DNA of 64,000 nucleotides from Aquitalea magnusonii (GTDB lineage Bacteria > Pseudomonadota > Gammaproteobacteria > Burkholderiales > Chromobacteriaceae): NCBI RefSeq assembly GCF_002217795.2, contig NZ_AP018823.1:4650001-4714000 (forward strand), written 5' to 3'. This document shows positions 8,351-17,798 of the stretch, piece after piece. A model generated the notes under the pieces. It did not search any database, was not told where the DNA came from, and worked only from the letters and a program-made list of their open reading frames with translations. Both the position numbers and the translations under genes were made by a program. Position 1 is the first letter of the stretch, and each line of letters opens with the position of its first letter.

Positions 8351-8440
8351 CAAGCAAAGGTTCCAGCGTCAATGAATTTTTCTATGGAGCCGATAGATTT
8401 TTACCAGACAAACCAGGGAAAAGACCAAGATGAATGCGCT

Positions 8441-8471
8441 GGCTGGGTCTCACATTAAGCGAAACCCAGCC
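8441..8471 (-). terminator. weak hairpin downstream of ftsX
   Basis: GGCTGGGT (8441-8448) and ACCCAGCC (8464-8471) can pair just beyond the ftsX stop codon. There is no U-run, so this may be an mRNA end-protecting hairpin rather than an intrinsic terminator. Confidence 0.35.
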
Positions 8472-8492
8472 GCAGGGGAAAGTAATGGATTG

Positions 8493-9401
8493 TTAACGAG
8501 GTTGAATTTTCCGCAGGTGATGATCGGATGCCAGGCGGGCACCCAGCATGGCCAGCAGGGCGGAGACCGCCAGCACCACCAGCAGTTCGCTGGCATTCAG
8601 GCCGCGCAGGGAAACGCGCTCGTTGTAGAGCTGGGCAAAATCATGAATGGCAGGATTGGCGGTTAGTACCAGCCAACTGGTCAGGCCCCATGCCGCCAGG
8701 CCGGCCAGCAAACCCTGCCACATGGCGTGATACATGAAGGGCCGGCGGATAAAGCTGTCAGGTGCGCCAATCAGCTTGGCCACTTCGATCTCGTCCCGCC
8801 GCGCCAGAATCTGCATGCGTACCGCATTATGCGTGACCAGCACCAGGGCAATGCCCAGTGCGCCGCCCAGGAACCAGGTTAACTGCTTGCCCAGTTCCAC
8901 CATGCCGTACAGCCGCTTGGCCCAGCGGGCATCAAATTGTGCGGCTTCCACCATGGGCAGGCCGGACAGTTCTTTCTGCAGCATTTCCAGTTCGTGTGGT
9001 TCCAGTGTCTTGGGGGTGACGACGAAGGCATCGGGCAGTGGATTGTCGGTCAGGCCATCACTCAGTCCTGCCAGGCCATTGCGCTTTTCCAGATCGCTCA
9101 GTGCCTGCTTCTTGCCGACAAAGCTGAAGCTCTGGATACGCGGGTGCTTGGTGAGTGTGCTGGAAACCGCGGCCAGGTCGGCTTCTTCGGCAGATTGCTC
9201 CATGAACAGGGTGATTTGCGGCGTGGCGGTCAGTCGACCGGCCCATTCCTGGATGCTGCTGACGGTCAGATAGAGCGACAAGGGCAGTGCCAGTGCGATG
9301 GATAGCATCAGCAAGGTGAGCAGGCTGCCGAATGGTTGGCGGACTATCTTGCCCAGGGCTTGACGTGCGCTTTGCCAGTTCAGGTACAGGTAGTGTTTCA
9401 T
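8493..9401 (-). CDS. ftsX: cell division ABC transporter permease FtsX
   Basis: This is the inner-membrane partner of FtsE at the septum; the complex activates periplasmic peptidoglycan hydrolysis. The 302-residue protein has an N-terminal cytoplasmic stretch, a first helix (LTLLMLSIALALPLSLYL), a large periplasmic loop, and three C-terminal helices (FLGGALGIALVLV, LLAGLAAWGLTSWLVL, LLVVLAVSALLAMLGA), as expected for FtsX. Its ATG overlaps the ftsE stop codon by 4 nt, indicating translational coupling. Confidence 0.95.
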   Translation of the reverse strand: MKHYLYLNWQSARQALGKIVRQPFGSLLTLLMLSIALALPLSLYLTVSSIQEWAGRLTATPQITLFMEQSAEEADLAAVSSTLTKHPRIQSFSFVGKKQALSDLEKRNGLAGLSDGLTDNPLPDAFVVTPKTLEPHELEMLQKELSGLPMVEAAQFDARWAKRLYGMVELGKQLTWFLGGALGIALVLVTHNAVRMQILARRDEIEVAKLIGAPDSFIRRPFMYHAMWQGLLAGLAAWGLTSWLVLTANPAIHDFAQLYNERVSLRGLNASELLVVLAVSALLAMLGARLASDHHLRKIQPR

Positions 9402-10051
9402 GCGGCGAATTGTCCTTCCTTCAACCGGATGATGCGGCGACCATAGTCTTCCATGAGTGTTTCATCATGGGCGGAAATCACCACGGTGACACCCACCTGA
9501 TGAAAGGATTTGAACAGCTCCATGATGTCCAGTGCATAAGCGCGGTCGAGGTTGGCCGATGGTTCATCAGCCAGCAACAGGCTGGGGCGGTGAACCACAG
9601 CACGGGCGATGCACAGGCGTTGTTGTTCGCCGCCGGAAAGGCGGATGGGCATGGATTTTTCCTTGGACAGCAGGCCTACCTTGTCCAGTGCGGCACGTAC
9701 CCGGCGCGCCGCATCGCGGCGATCGAAGCCGATGATGTCCAGCGGCAGCATCACATTGTCGAATACCGAGCGGTCAAACAGCAGTTTGTGGTCTTGAAAC
9801 ACCATGCCGATATGCTGCCGGACATACGGAATCTGGCTGTTGCGCAGCTTGGACAGATTATGGCCGCTGACAATCACGCTGCCGCTGCTTGCACGCTCAA
9901 TGCCGGCCACCAGCTTGAGCAGGGTGGATTTGCCTGCACCGGAGTGGCCTGCCAGAAAGGCCATTTCACCGCTGTCGATGGTAAAGGAAAGATTCTTCAG
10001 GGCTTCATTGCCACCGGGATATCGCTTGGTGACCTGGTCGAACTGAATCAT
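9398..10051 (-). CDS. ftsE: cell division ATP-binding protein FtsE
   Basis: This ABC ATPase drives FtsX. The 217 residues show Walker A GHSGAGKST (35-43), Q-loop FQDH, signature LSGGEQQ (138-144), Walker B LLLADEP (158-164) and the H-loop SAHDE. Length and motif spacing are typical for FtsE. It lies between ftsY (74 bp upstream) and ftsX (4-nt overlap). Confidence 0.96.
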   Translation of the reverse strand: MIQFDQVTKRYPGGNEALKNLSFTIDSGEMAFLAGHSGAGKSTLLKLVAGIERASSGSVIVSGHNLSKLRNSQIPYVRQHIGMVFQDHKLLFDRSVFDNVMLPLDIIGFDRRDAARRVRAALDKVGLLSKEKSMPIRLSGGEQQRLCIARAVVHRPSLLLADEPSANLDRAYALDIMELFKSFHQVGVTVVISAHDETLMEDYGRRIIRLKEGQFAA

Positions 10052-10125
10052 GTGCTGGATTCCCCTTGATCCGGTAAGACGTTGCCGACAGCAAGCTGCC
10101 GGCGTGGCTGTGTTGAGGCAGAGGT

Positions 10126-11253
10126 TCAGTCGAACAGGGCGTCGACATAATCCTTGCTATTGAATGGCCGCAGGTCGTCAATGCTCTCACCCACGCCGAT
10201 AAAACGTAGCGGAATTGGCCGTTGCTTGGCAATTGCCGCAATCACGCCACCCTTGGCCGTGCCATCCAGCTTGGTCAGAATCAGGCCGGTCAGGCCCAAA
10301 GCATCATCAAATACCTTTACCTGGCTGATGGCATTCTGGCCAATGTTGGCATCCAGCACCAGAATGACCTCGTGTGGTGCCTCCGGCAGTGCTTTTTGGA
10401 TGACGCGCTTCACCTTCTTGATTTCTTCCATCAGGTGCAACTGGGTAGGCAGTCGGCCGGCGGTATCCGCCAGCACGATATCGATGCCACGGGCCGTGGC
10501 GGCCTGGATGGCGTCATAGCATACGGCGGCGGCATCGCCACCTTGCTGGGCAATCACGGTGACATTGTTACGCTCACCCCAGGCCATCAGCTGTTCGCGG
10601 GCGGCGGCACGGAAAGTGTCGCCAGCGGCCAGCAACACGCTCTTGCCCTGTTGCTGATAGTATTTCGCCAGTTTGCCAATGGAAGTGGTTTTACCCGCCC
10701 CATTCACCCCGGCCATCATGATGACAAACGGTTTCTTGCCGCTGACATCCAGCGGTTTTTCCAGTGGCTGAATCAGTTCGTTGAGCGAGTCCTTGAGTGC
10801 GCCCTTCAGCTCACTGCCATCTTTCAGGCCCCTCAGGCTGACGCGCTCGCGTACATCCTTCAGCAGGTGTAGCGTGGCATCCATGCCCATGTCGGCAGTC
10901 AGCAGAACGGTTTCCAGCTCCTCGTAGAGGTCCTCGTCGATCTTGCCGCCACCAAACAGTCCGGCCAGCGATTTGCCCAGCTTATCGCGTGTCTTGGACA
11001 GGCCGGCCTTCAGGCGCTCCGTCCAGCTGAGTTTGCGCGCAGGGGCGTCCGGCTCGCTGGGCGCGGCTTGCGCGGCTTCGACGGGGCTGATGGCCGCTGG
11101 CGTGGCGGGATCACTGCTCTTTGCAATGGTGTTACTGCTGTCTGCCGGCGGCGTAGGGGCAGATTCGGCCAGCGCATCGCTGGACACTTCTGCCTGTGGT
11201 TCGATTACCGGGGTTTCAACCGGTTTGGGCTTTTTCTTGAAGAAACTAAACAT
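10126..11253 (-). CDS. ftsY: signal recognition particle receptor FtsY
   Basis: This SRP-family GTPase receives ribosome-nascent chain-SRP complexes at the inner membrane and hands them to SecYEG or YidC. The 375-residue protein has a variable Ala/Pro/Ser-rich acidic A domain (about 10-75), the helical N domain, then the G domain with G1 GVNGAGKTT (182-190), G3 DTAGRLPTQ and G4 TKLDGTAKGG. It is the first gene of the minus-strand ftsYEX set and is divergent from the M16 peptidase genes. Confidence 0.96.
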   Translation of the reverse strand: MFSFFKKKPKPVETPVIEPQAEVSSDALAESAPTPPADSSNTIAKSSDPATPAAISPVEAAQAAPSEPDAPARKLSWTERLKAGLSKTRDKLGKSLAGLFGGGKIDEDLYEELETVLLTADMGMDATLHLLKDVRERVSLRGLKDGSELKGALKDSLNELIQPLEKPLDVSGKKPFVIMMAGVNGAGKTTSIGKLAKYYQQQGKSVLLAAGDTFRAAAREQLMAWGERNNVTVIAQQGGDAAAVCYDAIQAATARGIDIVLADTAGRLPTQLHLMEEIKKVKRVIQKALPEAPHEVILVLDANIGQNAISQVKVFDDALGLTGLILTKLDGTAKGGVIAAIAKQRPIPLRFIGVGESIDDLRPFNSKDYVDALFD

Positions 11254-11323
11254 GCGTCTGCGTAGTCTGGGAAGGCGATAAATGGCTAAATTGTATCCTT
11301 AAATGAGCAACAGGGCAGAAACG

Positions 11324-12688
11324 ATGATGATGAAAGCAAAATCGGGGCTGATCGGGGCCATGCTCATGCTGCTGGCTGGCATGCTGAATGCAGCCCCGGT
11401 GGAAACCACCTTGTCCAATGGGCTCAAGGTGGTGGTGGTGCGTGATACCCGTTCGCCCGTGGTGGTGTCGCAGCTGTGGTACCGGGTAGGAAGTGTGGAT
11501 GAGGTGAATGGTCACACCGGCTTGTCCCATTTGCTGGAACACATGATGTTCAAAGGGACGCGCAGTGTGCCGGATGGCGAATATTCACGCCGTATTGCCC
11601 AGGCGGGGGGCAAGGAAAATGCGTTCACTAGCCGTGATTACACGGTCTATTTTGCCCAACTGACTGCCGAGCGCTTGCCCTTGGTGCTGGCGCTGGAGGC
11701 AGATCGCATGACGGCGCTGCAGATCGATGAACAAAGTTTCCGTCGTGAGCTGGAAGTGGTGAAAGAAGAAAGGCGCATGCGTACCGATGATCAACCTATG
11801 GGCATATTGCAGGAGGCGCTCTATGCCAATGCCTTTGTGGCCAATCCGGTGCGTAACCCTGTCATCGGCTGGATGAATGATCTGGAGCATGCCCGCGCCG
11901 AAGACCTGCGCCAGTGGTATCGACAATGGTATGCCCCGAATAATGCCACCCTGGTGGTGGTCGGGGATGTGGAGCCCGCATGGGTATTTGAACTGGCCCG
12001 TCGCCATTTTGGCACATTGCCGGCACATGCCCTGCCGCAACGCAATCCGCAGTTAGAGCCGCCCCAGCGTGGCATGAAGCGGATTGCGCTGAGCGCGCCA
12101 TCACAGCTCAACTACCTGACCATGGCCTGGCATGTGCCGCGACTTGGCAGTATCAGTGATGCGCAGCCGTATGCCTATGCACTGTTGGAAGCTGTGCTGT
12201 CCGGGGACGCTGCGGCACGTTTGCCACGCAATATGCTGCGAGGGGGCGTGCAAGCGCAGGATGTTTCCGCAGACTACGACATGATGGGCCGTGGCGCAGC
12301 ACTGTTTACCATCACGGCCAGCCAGGCCCGCAGTCGGCAGCCGGATGCGCTGGAAGCTGCCATTCGGCAACAACTGCAGCAGATCGTGCAGCACGGGGTG
12401 TCGGAACAGGAGCTTGAGCGGGTCCGGCTGCAGCTGGATGCAGACCAGGTCTACCAGCGTGACTCCATGTTCGCGCAGGCCATGCAGATTGGCAGCTTGG
12501 AGTCGCTGGGGTTTTCCTGGCGGGATCATGAACAGATCCGGCAGCGCCTGCGTCAGGTCAGTGCCGAGCAGGTCCGCCAGGCTGCAGCGGCCTTGCAGGA
12601 TGCGCAACTGACGGTATTGACCTTGCGTGGAATGGGTGGGCAGCCGGCTGCAACGAGCAGCTTGAAGGGAGATGGCCTTGTTCGCTAA
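11324..12688 (+). CDS. M16 family zinc metallopeptidase, catalytic subunit
   Basis: This exported insulinase/mitochondrial-processing-peptidase-like protein has a signal peptide (MMMKAKSGLIGAMLMLLAG...LNA/A), so it probably acts in the periplasm. The inverted zinc motif HLLEH (about residues 69-73) and a downstream Glu in EVVKEERRMR, about 80 residues on, complete the metal site. I chose ATG 11324 because AGGG lies 8 nt upstream and the signal peptide is conventional; ATG 11303 is an in-frame alternative. The next gene overlaps by 17 nt and encodes a non-catalytic relative, so the two probably form a heterodimer. Its physiological substrates are unknown. Confidence 0.88.
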   Translation: MMMKAKSGLIGAMLMLLAGMLNAAPVETTLSNGLKVVVVRDTRSPVVVSQLWYRVGSVDEVNGHTGLSHLLEHMMFKGTRSVPDGEYSRRIAQAGGKENAFTSRDYTVYFAQLTAERLPLVLALEADRMTALQIDEQSFRRELEVVKEERRMRTDDQPMGILQEALYANAFVANPVRNPVIGWMNDLEHARAEDLRQWYRQWYAPNNATLVVVGDVEPAWVFELARRHFGTLPAHALPQRNPQLEPPQRGMKRIALSAPSQLNYLTMAWHVPRLGSISDAQPYAYALLEAVLSGDAAARLPRNMLRGGVQAQDVSADYDMMGRGAALFTITASQARSRQPDALEAAIRQQLQQIVQHGVSEQELERVRLQLDADQVYQRDSMFAQAMQIGSLESLGFSWRDHEQIRQRLRQVSAEQVRQAAAALQDAQLTVLTLRGMGGQPAATSSLKGDGLVR

Positions 12689-13985
12689 AGCAATCATGCT
12701 GTTGAGCATGCTGATAGTGCCCTGCACACAGGTGCAGGCGGTGGACATCCAGTCATGGACCAGTCCGCAGCGCGCGCGGGTAATGCTGGTGGAAGCGCAT
12801 GGCAACCCGATGCTGGATGTGCGCATCGACTTTGATGCCGGGAGTCGTCGCGACCCGCCAGGCAAGGAAGGACTGGCTGCCATGGTGGCTGGTTTGCTGG
12901 ATGCGGGTGCCGGCACGCAGGATGAGGAGGCCATTCAACAGCAACTGGCCAGCAGCGCGGCGCAACTGCAGGGCTTTGTCGATGTGGAAAGTGCCGGACT
13001 GCGCTTGCGCACGCTGACCCGCCCGGACCTGCTGCAAAGTGTGGTGGAGTTGGCTGCCCGCGAGCTGAGCCAGCCACGTTTTGCCCAGGCCGTATTGGAC
13101 AGAGAGCGTAAACGGGCGATCGATGGCTTGCAGCAAAGACAGGAAGACGCCGGTGCCATGGCCGACATCATGCTGCGTCAGCGCATGTATGGCGCGCATC
13201 CTTATGGCAAGCCCGCATTTGTCACCGTGCAAAGTTTGCAGGCAATCCAGCGCGATGATCTGCTGGCGTTCTGGCGTCAGCATTACCGTAGCAACACGGC
13301 AGTGGTCTCCATCGTGGGCGATATCAGTCGTCCGGATGCCGAGCAACTGGTGAATCGCTTGTTAAAGGATTTGCCGCTGGAAGATGCCGCTTTGCCTGCC
13401 ATTCCGGCAGTAAGCGTGATGCCGGCTGCTGCCCCGCTCCGCTTGTCACGGCCAGGCAGTCAGACGCATATCATGCTGGGCATGCCGGTATTGACCCGCG
13501 ATGATCCGGACTACTACGCACTGCTTGTCGGCAACTACATCCTGGGTGGCGGTGGATTCGATTCTCGCCTGATGCAGGAACTGCGCAACAAGCGTGGACT
13601 TACCTACGGGGTGAGCAGCCATTTCACGCCACTGCAGCAGGCCGGACCTTTTGTCATTGCGCTGGCAACGCGCAATGCCGAAGCTGCTGCCGCCTTGCAG
13701 GCAACACGTGAGGTACTCGCCACATATATAAAGAGCGGACCAAGCGAGGCTGAACTGGCGCAGGCCAAGGCCAACATCATCGGTGGCTTTCCATTGCGCT
13801 ACGACAGCAATGGCAAGTTGCTCCCCTATCTGGCCACCATGGGACAGTACCATCTGCCGCTGACTTATCTGCAGGACTACCCGAAGGCGGTAGCTGCACT
13901 CACCAGCAAGCAGATTCGTGATGCCTGGCTGCGACGGATTGATCCGCAGCAACTGCAGATTGTGACGGTAGGCGCTACACCTTAG
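12672..13985 (+). CDS. M16 family peptidase-like protein, non-catalytic partner
   Basis: The 437-residue product has a signal peptide (cleavage near VQA/VDIQSW) and the M16 fold, with the C-terminal R/Y-type motif (LMQELRNKRGLTYGVSS). At the place of the zinc motif it reads GLAAMVAGLLDAG, lacking HxxEH, so it should not bind zinc. Paired active/inactive M16 subunits are established in bacteria and mitochondria. Translation is coupled to the upstream gene by the 17-nt overlap and GAAGGGAG before the ATG. Confidence 0.88.
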   Translation: MALFAKAIMLLSMLIVPCTQVQAVDIQSWTSPQRARVMLVEAHGNPMLDVRIDFDAGSRRDPPGKEGLAAMVAGLLDAGAGTQDEEAIQQQLASSAAQLQGFVDVESAGLRLRTLTRPDLLQSVVELAARELSQPRFAQAVLDRERKRAIDGLQQRQEDAGAMADIMLRQRMYGAHPYGKPAFVTVQSLQAIQRDDLLAFWRQHYRSNTAVVSIVGDISRPDAEQLVNRLLKDLPLEDAALPAIPAVSVMPAAAPLRLSRPGSQTHIMLGMPVLTRDDPDYYALLVGNYILGGGGFDSRLMQELRNKRGLTYGVSSHFTPLQQAGPFVIALATRNAEAAAALQATREVLATYIKSGPSEAELAQAKANIIGGFPLRYDSNGKLLPYLATMGQYHLPLTYLQDYPKAVAALTSKQIRDAWLRRIDPQQLQIVTVGATP

Positions 13986-14063
13986 CCGGCAAACTGCTTG
14001 CGATGCAGCATGCTAGGCGGGAAAAGAGTAAACTCTCGCCCTTGTGTTTTCAGCCTAAGTACC

Positions 14064-14624
14064 ATGAATCAGCAGCGAAACAAAGTCCGTATCATTGGTG
14101 GCCAGTATCGCCGCCGCCTGTTGCCCTTCCCGGATGCGGAAGGACTGCGGCCCACGCCGGATCGGGTAAGGGAAACCGTTTTCAACTGGCTGGGGCAGGA
14201 ACTGTATGGCAAACGCTGTCTGGACCTGTTTGCCGGTAGCGGTGCGCTGGGGTTTGAAGCGGCATCGCGTGAAGCCTCCCGTGTGGTCATGGTGGAGAAA
14301 TCACGCAAGGTAGTCGAGTCACTCAAGGCAAATCGTCAGTTGCTATCGGCCATGCATATCGATGTTGTCGCCATGGACGCGCTGCACTACGTGAAAAGCT
14401 GCCGCGAACAATTTGACGTCATCTTTCTGGATCCTCCCTATGATTCGACATTGCTGCAGCAGGTGCTGCCCGTGCTGGCGGAACTGCTGACGGCAGAAGG
14501 CGTGGTTTACTTCGAGGCCAGACACTGGCCTGAAAGTCTGGCCGGCTGGGATGTCATCAAACAGGACAAGGCAGCATCCGTGCATTACGCACTGGTGCGT
14601 CCGCTGCAACAAGAATCGCTGTAA
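14064..14624 (+). CDS. rsmD: 16S rRNA (guanine(966)-N(2))-methyltransferase RsmD
   Basis: This SAM-dependent enzyme methylates G966 of 16S rRNA in the assembled small subunit. The 186 residues include RIIGGQYRRR at the N-terminus, the SAM-binding DLFAGSGALGFEA (54-66) and the catalytic DPPY (123-126). I used the ATG at 14064 (MNQQRNKVRI); the frame extends upstream to 13998, but those residues overlap the spacer and do not look conserved. The location near ftsY fits the usual rsmD-ftsY neighbourhood, although here the M16 pair lies between them. Confidence 0.94.
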   Translation: MNQQRNKVRIIGGQYRRRLLPFPDAEGLRPTPDRVRETVFNWLGQELYGKRCLDLFAGSGALGFEAASREASRVVMVEKSRKVVESLKANRQLLSAMHIDVVAMDALHYVKSCREQFDVIFLDPPYDSTLLQQVLPVLAELLTAEGVVYFEARHWPESLAGWDVIKQDKAASVHYALVRPLQQESL

Positions 14625-14705
14625 TACGCCTGCAGGTCGCCGCATAAAGATATAACGGGGCGAACTTGCGACCGTGGCAGGCGGATGACAGAATCAATAC
14701 TGTGA

Positions 14706-14975
<270 letters not shown>

Positions 14976-15005
14976 TCAAGGCTAAGTGCTTGATGCAAAA
15001 AGCAG

Positions 15006-15030
15006 AGCCCCGCCCAGTGCGGGGCTTTGT
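15006..15030 (+). terminator. intrinsic terminator after the ferredoxin gene
   Basis: AGCCCCGC (15006-15013) pairs with GCGGGGCT (15019-15026) around a 5-nt loop, followed by TTGTGCATTTT. Confidence 0.75.
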
Positions 15031-15073
15031 GCATTTTCCGGCAAAAATAATTAAAAAAATTGCGCTACAGGTG

Positions 15074-15100
15074 TTGACGACAGAAACGGGTATCTATACT
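15074..15100 (+). promoter_or_regulatory. sigma-70 promoter of the tRNA-tuf operon
   Basis: TTGACG (15074-15079) and TATACT (15095-15100) lie just upstream of tRNA-Tyr. The spacer is 15 nt as written (16 if the -35 is shifted by one). Transcription would begin about 8 nt before the tRNA. It is likely the stable-RNA promoter for tRNA-Tyr, tRNA-Gly, tRNA-Thr and tuf. Confidence 0.65.
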
Positions 15101-15114
15101 ATTCGGGTCTCTCA

Positions 15115-15200
15115 GGGGGGGTTACCCCAGCGGTCAACGGGTCCGGACTGTAAATCCGGCGGCTCAGCCTTCGAAGGTTCGAATCCTTCTCCCCCCACCA
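15115..15200 (+). tRNA. tRNA-Tyr (anticodon GTA)
   Basis: This 86-nt class II tRNA has acceptor GGGGGGG pairing with TCCCCCC, anticodon arm CCGGACTGTAAATCCGG, a long variable arm, T-arm GAAGGTTCGAATCCTTC and an encoded CCA. It is the first of three tRNA genes before tuf, as in the thrU-tyrU-glyT-thrT-tufB arrangement of enterobacteria minus the first Thr gene. Confidence 0.97.
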
Positions 15201-15253
15201 GAATTATTTACGTCTTGGCGGCGTGTAGTATGAAAGCCGTTTAGTTGTTGCAG

Positions 15254-15327
15254 GCGGGTGTAGCTCAATGGTAGAGCAGAAGCCTTCCAAGCTTACGACG
15301 AGGGTTCGATTCCCTTCACCCGCTCCA
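15254..15327 (+). tRNA. tRNA-Gly (anticodon TCC)
   Basis: The 74-nt cloverleaf has acceptor GCGGGTG/CACCCGC, D-arm GCTCAATGGTAGAGC, anticodon loop CTTCCAA and T-arm GAGGGTTCGATTCCCTT, with encoded CCA. The outermost anticodon-stem pair is G-A, i.e. not Watson-Crick. Confidence 0.97.
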
Positions 15328-15347
15328 AGCGTTAATGCCTGTTAAGG

Positions 15348-15422
<75 letters not shown>

Positions 15423-15462
15423 CCAAATTTGTTTGTAGTGACTCATTTCAGGAAATTTTGCC

Positions 15463-16653
15463 ATGGCTAAGGAAAAGTTCGAGCGGACCAAACCGCACGT
15501 AAACGTCGGCACCATCGGTCACGTTGACCATGGTAAGACCACCCTGACCGCAGCGATCACCACCATTCTGTCCAAGAAGTTCGGTGGCGAAGCCAAGGAC
15601 TACTCCCAGATCGACAGCGCGCCGGAAGAAAAGGCACGTGGTATTACCATTAATACCGCACACGTAGAATACGAAACCGAGTCCCGTCACTACGCTCACG
15701 TAGACTGCCCGGGTCACGCCGACTACGTTAAGAACATGATTACCGGTGCTGCCCAGATGGACGGCGCAATCCTGGTGTGCTCCGCAGCTGACGGCCCGAT
15801 GCCGCAAACCCGCGAACACATCCTGCTGTCCCGTCAGGTTGGCGTACCGTACATCATCGTTTACCTGAACAAGGCTGACCTGGTTGACGACGCTGAACTG
15901 CTGGAACTGGTTGAAATGGAAGTGCGCGATCTGCTGTCTTCCTACGACTTCCCGGGCGACGACACTCCGGTAGTAATCGGTTCCGCTCGTCTGGCACTGG
16001 AAGGCGACCAATCCGAAATGGGCGAACCGTCCATCTTCCGTCTGGCTGCTGCACTGGACTCCTACATCCCGACGCCGGAACGTGCTGTTGACAAGCCGTT
16101 CCTGCTGCCGATCGAAGACGTATTCTCCATCTCCGGTCGTGGTACTGTAGTAACCGGTCGTGTAGAGCGCGGTATCGTCAAAGTTGGTGAAGAACTGGAA
16201 ATCGTAGGCCTGAAGGCAACTGCGAAGACCACCTGCACCGGCGTTGAAATGTTCCGCAAGCTGCTGGACCAAGGCCAGGCTGGTGACAACGTAGGCGTAC
16301 TGCTGCGTGGTACCAAGCGTGAAGACGTAGAACGTGGCCAAGTACTGGCCAAGCCGGGCACCATCACCCCGCACACCAAGTTTGGCGCATCCGTATACGT
16401 GCTGAGCAAGGATGAAGGCGGTCGCCACACCCCGTTCTTCGCCAACTACCGTCCGCAGTTCTACTTCCGTACAACCGACGTGACCGGTGCTGTAAGCCTG
16501 GCCGAAGGCGTGGAAATGGTAATGCCGGGTGACAACGTAGAAATCACCGTAGAACTGATCGCCCCGATCGCTATGGAAGAAGGTCTGCGTTTCGCGATCC
16601 GTGAAGGTGGCCGTACTGTTGGCGCCGGCGTGGTAGCAAAGATCATTGCTTGA
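15463..16653 (+). CDS. tuf: elongation factor Tu (tRNA-linked copy)
   Basis: This GTPase delivers aminoacyl-tRNA to the ribosomal A site. The 396 residues have G1 GHVDHGKT (19-26), the G3 DCPGHADY element, NKAD near 136 and the two beta-barrel domains. It is co-transcribed with the upstream tRNAs. The protein is identical to that of the second tuf at 32055, and 15481-16631 is identical at DNA level, while the first 18 and last about 22 nt differ synonymously (this copy ends TGA, the other TAA). Confidence 0.98.
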   Translation: MAKEKFERTKPHVNVGTIGHVDHGKTTLTAAITTILSKKFGGEAKDYSQIDSAPEEKARGITINTAHVEYETESRHYAHVDCPGHADYVKNMITGAAQMDGAILVCSAADGPMPQTREHILLSRQVGVPYIIVYLNKADLVDDAELLELVEMEVRDLLSSYDFPGDDTPVVIGSARLALEGDQSEMGEPSIFRLAAALDSYIPTPERAVDKPFLLPIEDVFSISGRGTVVTGRVERGIVKVGEELEIVGLKATAKTTCTGVEMFRKLLDQGQAGDNVGVLLRGTKREDVERGQVLAKPGTITPHTKFGASVYVLSKDEGGRHTPFFANYRPQFYFRTTDVTGAVSLAEGVEMVMPGDNVEITVELIAPIAMEEGLRFAIREGGRTVGAGVVAKIIA

Positions 16654-16666
16654 TTAATAGGTTTAT

Positions 16667-16742
16667 AGGCCAGTAGCTCAATTGGTAGAGTATCGGTCTC
16701 CAAAACCGAGGGTTGGGGGTTCGAGACCCTCCTGGCCTGCCA
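16667..16742 (+). tRNA. tRNA-Trp (anticodon CCA)
   Basis: The 76-nt cloverleaf has acceptor AGGCCAG/CTGGCCT, D-arm GCTCAATTGGTAGAGT, anticodon loop CTCCAAA, a T-arm with GGTTCGAGACC and encoded CCA. It begins 13 nt after the tuf stop codon. Confidence 0.97.
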
Positions 16743-16746
16743 ATTA

Positions 16747-16781
16747 AGACCAGCCGGCGCTTGTGCGCCGGTTGGTCTTTT
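16747..16781 (+). terminator. intrinsic terminator after tRNA-Trp
   Basis: AGACCAGCCGGCGC (16747-16760) pairs with GCGCCGGTTGGTCT (16765-16778) through a TTGT loop and is followed by a short T-run. It separates the tRNA-tuf unit from secE-nusG. Confidence 0.88.
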
Positions 16782-16810
16782 GTCGCATACGCGCAGAGAA
16801 CATTCCGCAC

Positions 16811-17167
16811 ATGGAAATGCAAGATAAACTCAAACTGGCCTTGGCCGGTCTGCTGGTGGTTGCCGGTGTTGTTGGCTTCTACATGATTCCCGAAGATCAG
16901 GGTGTGTTGCGCGCTCTGGCATTCATTGTTGGTGTTGTGCTGGCGGCGGGTGCTGTCTGGCTGTCAGTGCCGGGCAAGGAGTTTGTTGCCTATGCCAATG
17001 ATTCGCTTGTGGAGGCGCGCAAGGTCGTATGGCCTACCCGCAAGGAAGCTATGCAAATGACCGGCTTGGTTTTCGTCTTCGTTCTGGTGCTGGCCCTGTT
17101 CATGTGGATGGTGGACTCGGGTCTGTCCTGGTTGTTCTACGATGTAATTCTTGGTCGAGGTAGATAA
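16811..17167 (+). CDS. secE: preprotein translocase subunit SecE
   Basis: This is an essential membrane subunit of SecYEG. The 118 residues contain three hydrophobic segments ([53 protein letters not shown]) and the conserved amphipathic [13 protein letters not shown] preceding the last one. The ATG at 16811 (MEMQDK) is preferred over an upstream frame extension that would overlap the terminator. The stop overlaps the nusG start (TAATG). Confidence 0.95.
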   Translation: MEMQDKLKLALAGLLVVAGVVGFYMIPEDQGVLRALAFIVGVVLAAGAVWLSVPGKEFVAYANDSLVEARKVVWPTRKEAMQMTGLVFVFVLVLALFMWMVDSGLSWLFYDVILGRGR

Positions 17168-17700
17168 TGGCAAAGCGCTGGTACGTTGTGCACGCTTATT
17201 CCGGTTTTGAGAAAAGTGTGCAGAAGGCGCTACGTGAGCGCATCGAACGTTCCGAGGTAGCGGATCTGTTTGGCCAGATTCTCGTTCCGGTGGAAGAAGT
17301 GGTGGATATCAAGAACGGTCGCCGCTCCATTACCGAACGCAAGTTCTTCCCTGGCTATGTTCTGGTCGAGATGGATATGACCGACGATACCTGGCACCTG
17401 GTGAAGAGTACGCCTAAGGTGACTGGTTTTGTTGGTGGTACTGCCAATCGCCCGGCGCCGATTTCCAAGAAGGAAGTCGATGCCATCATGCAGCAAATGC
17501 AAGAAGGCGTGGAAAAGCCGAAGCCGAAGGTATTGTTTGAAGTGGGTGAAAAGGTTCGCGTCATTGACGGTCCTTTCAATGACTTCAACGGCTCTGTTGA
17601 TGAAGTTAACTACGAGCGTAACAAGCTGCGTGTGTCGGTGCAGATTTTCGGTCGCGACACGCCGGTTGAGCTGGATTTCAGTCAGGTAGAAAAGCTGTAA
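17167..17700 (+). CDS. nusG: transcription termination/antitermination protein NusG
   Basis: NusG binds RNA polymerase, couples it to Rho or ribosomal S10, and suppresses pausing. The 177-residue protein has the N-terminal NGN domain ([16 protein letters not shown]...) and the C-terminal KOW domain ([20 protein letters not shown], about 120-140). It is translationally coupled to secE. Confidence 0.97.
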   Translation: MAKRWYVVHAYSGFEKSVQKALRERIERSEVADLFGQILVPVEEVVDIKNGRRSITERKFFPGYVLVEMDMTDDTWHLVKSTPKVTGFVGGTANRPAPISKKEVDAIMQQMQEGVEKPKPKVLFEVGEKVRVIDGPFNDFNGSVDEVNYERNKLRVSVQIFGRDTPVELDFSQVEKL

Positions 17701-17706
17701 TTTTAC

Positions 17707-17735
17707 TTGGCAGCTAGTTTGTAAGCGTATATACT
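17707..17735 (+). promoter_or_regulatory. sigma-70 promoter of the rplK (L11) operon
   Basis: TTGGCA (17707-17712), a 17-nt spacer and TATACT (17730-17735) lie 64 bp upstream of rplK. The resulting leader contains a small GC-rich hairpin around 17757-17775, the region where L1 binds its own mRNA leader in other bacteria. Confidence 0.75.
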
Positions 17736-17798
17736 GTTGCGCTTTCGTCCGGGAAGCGAGTACACGCTCGCGCTATACCCATTTTAGGAGTTTTAATC

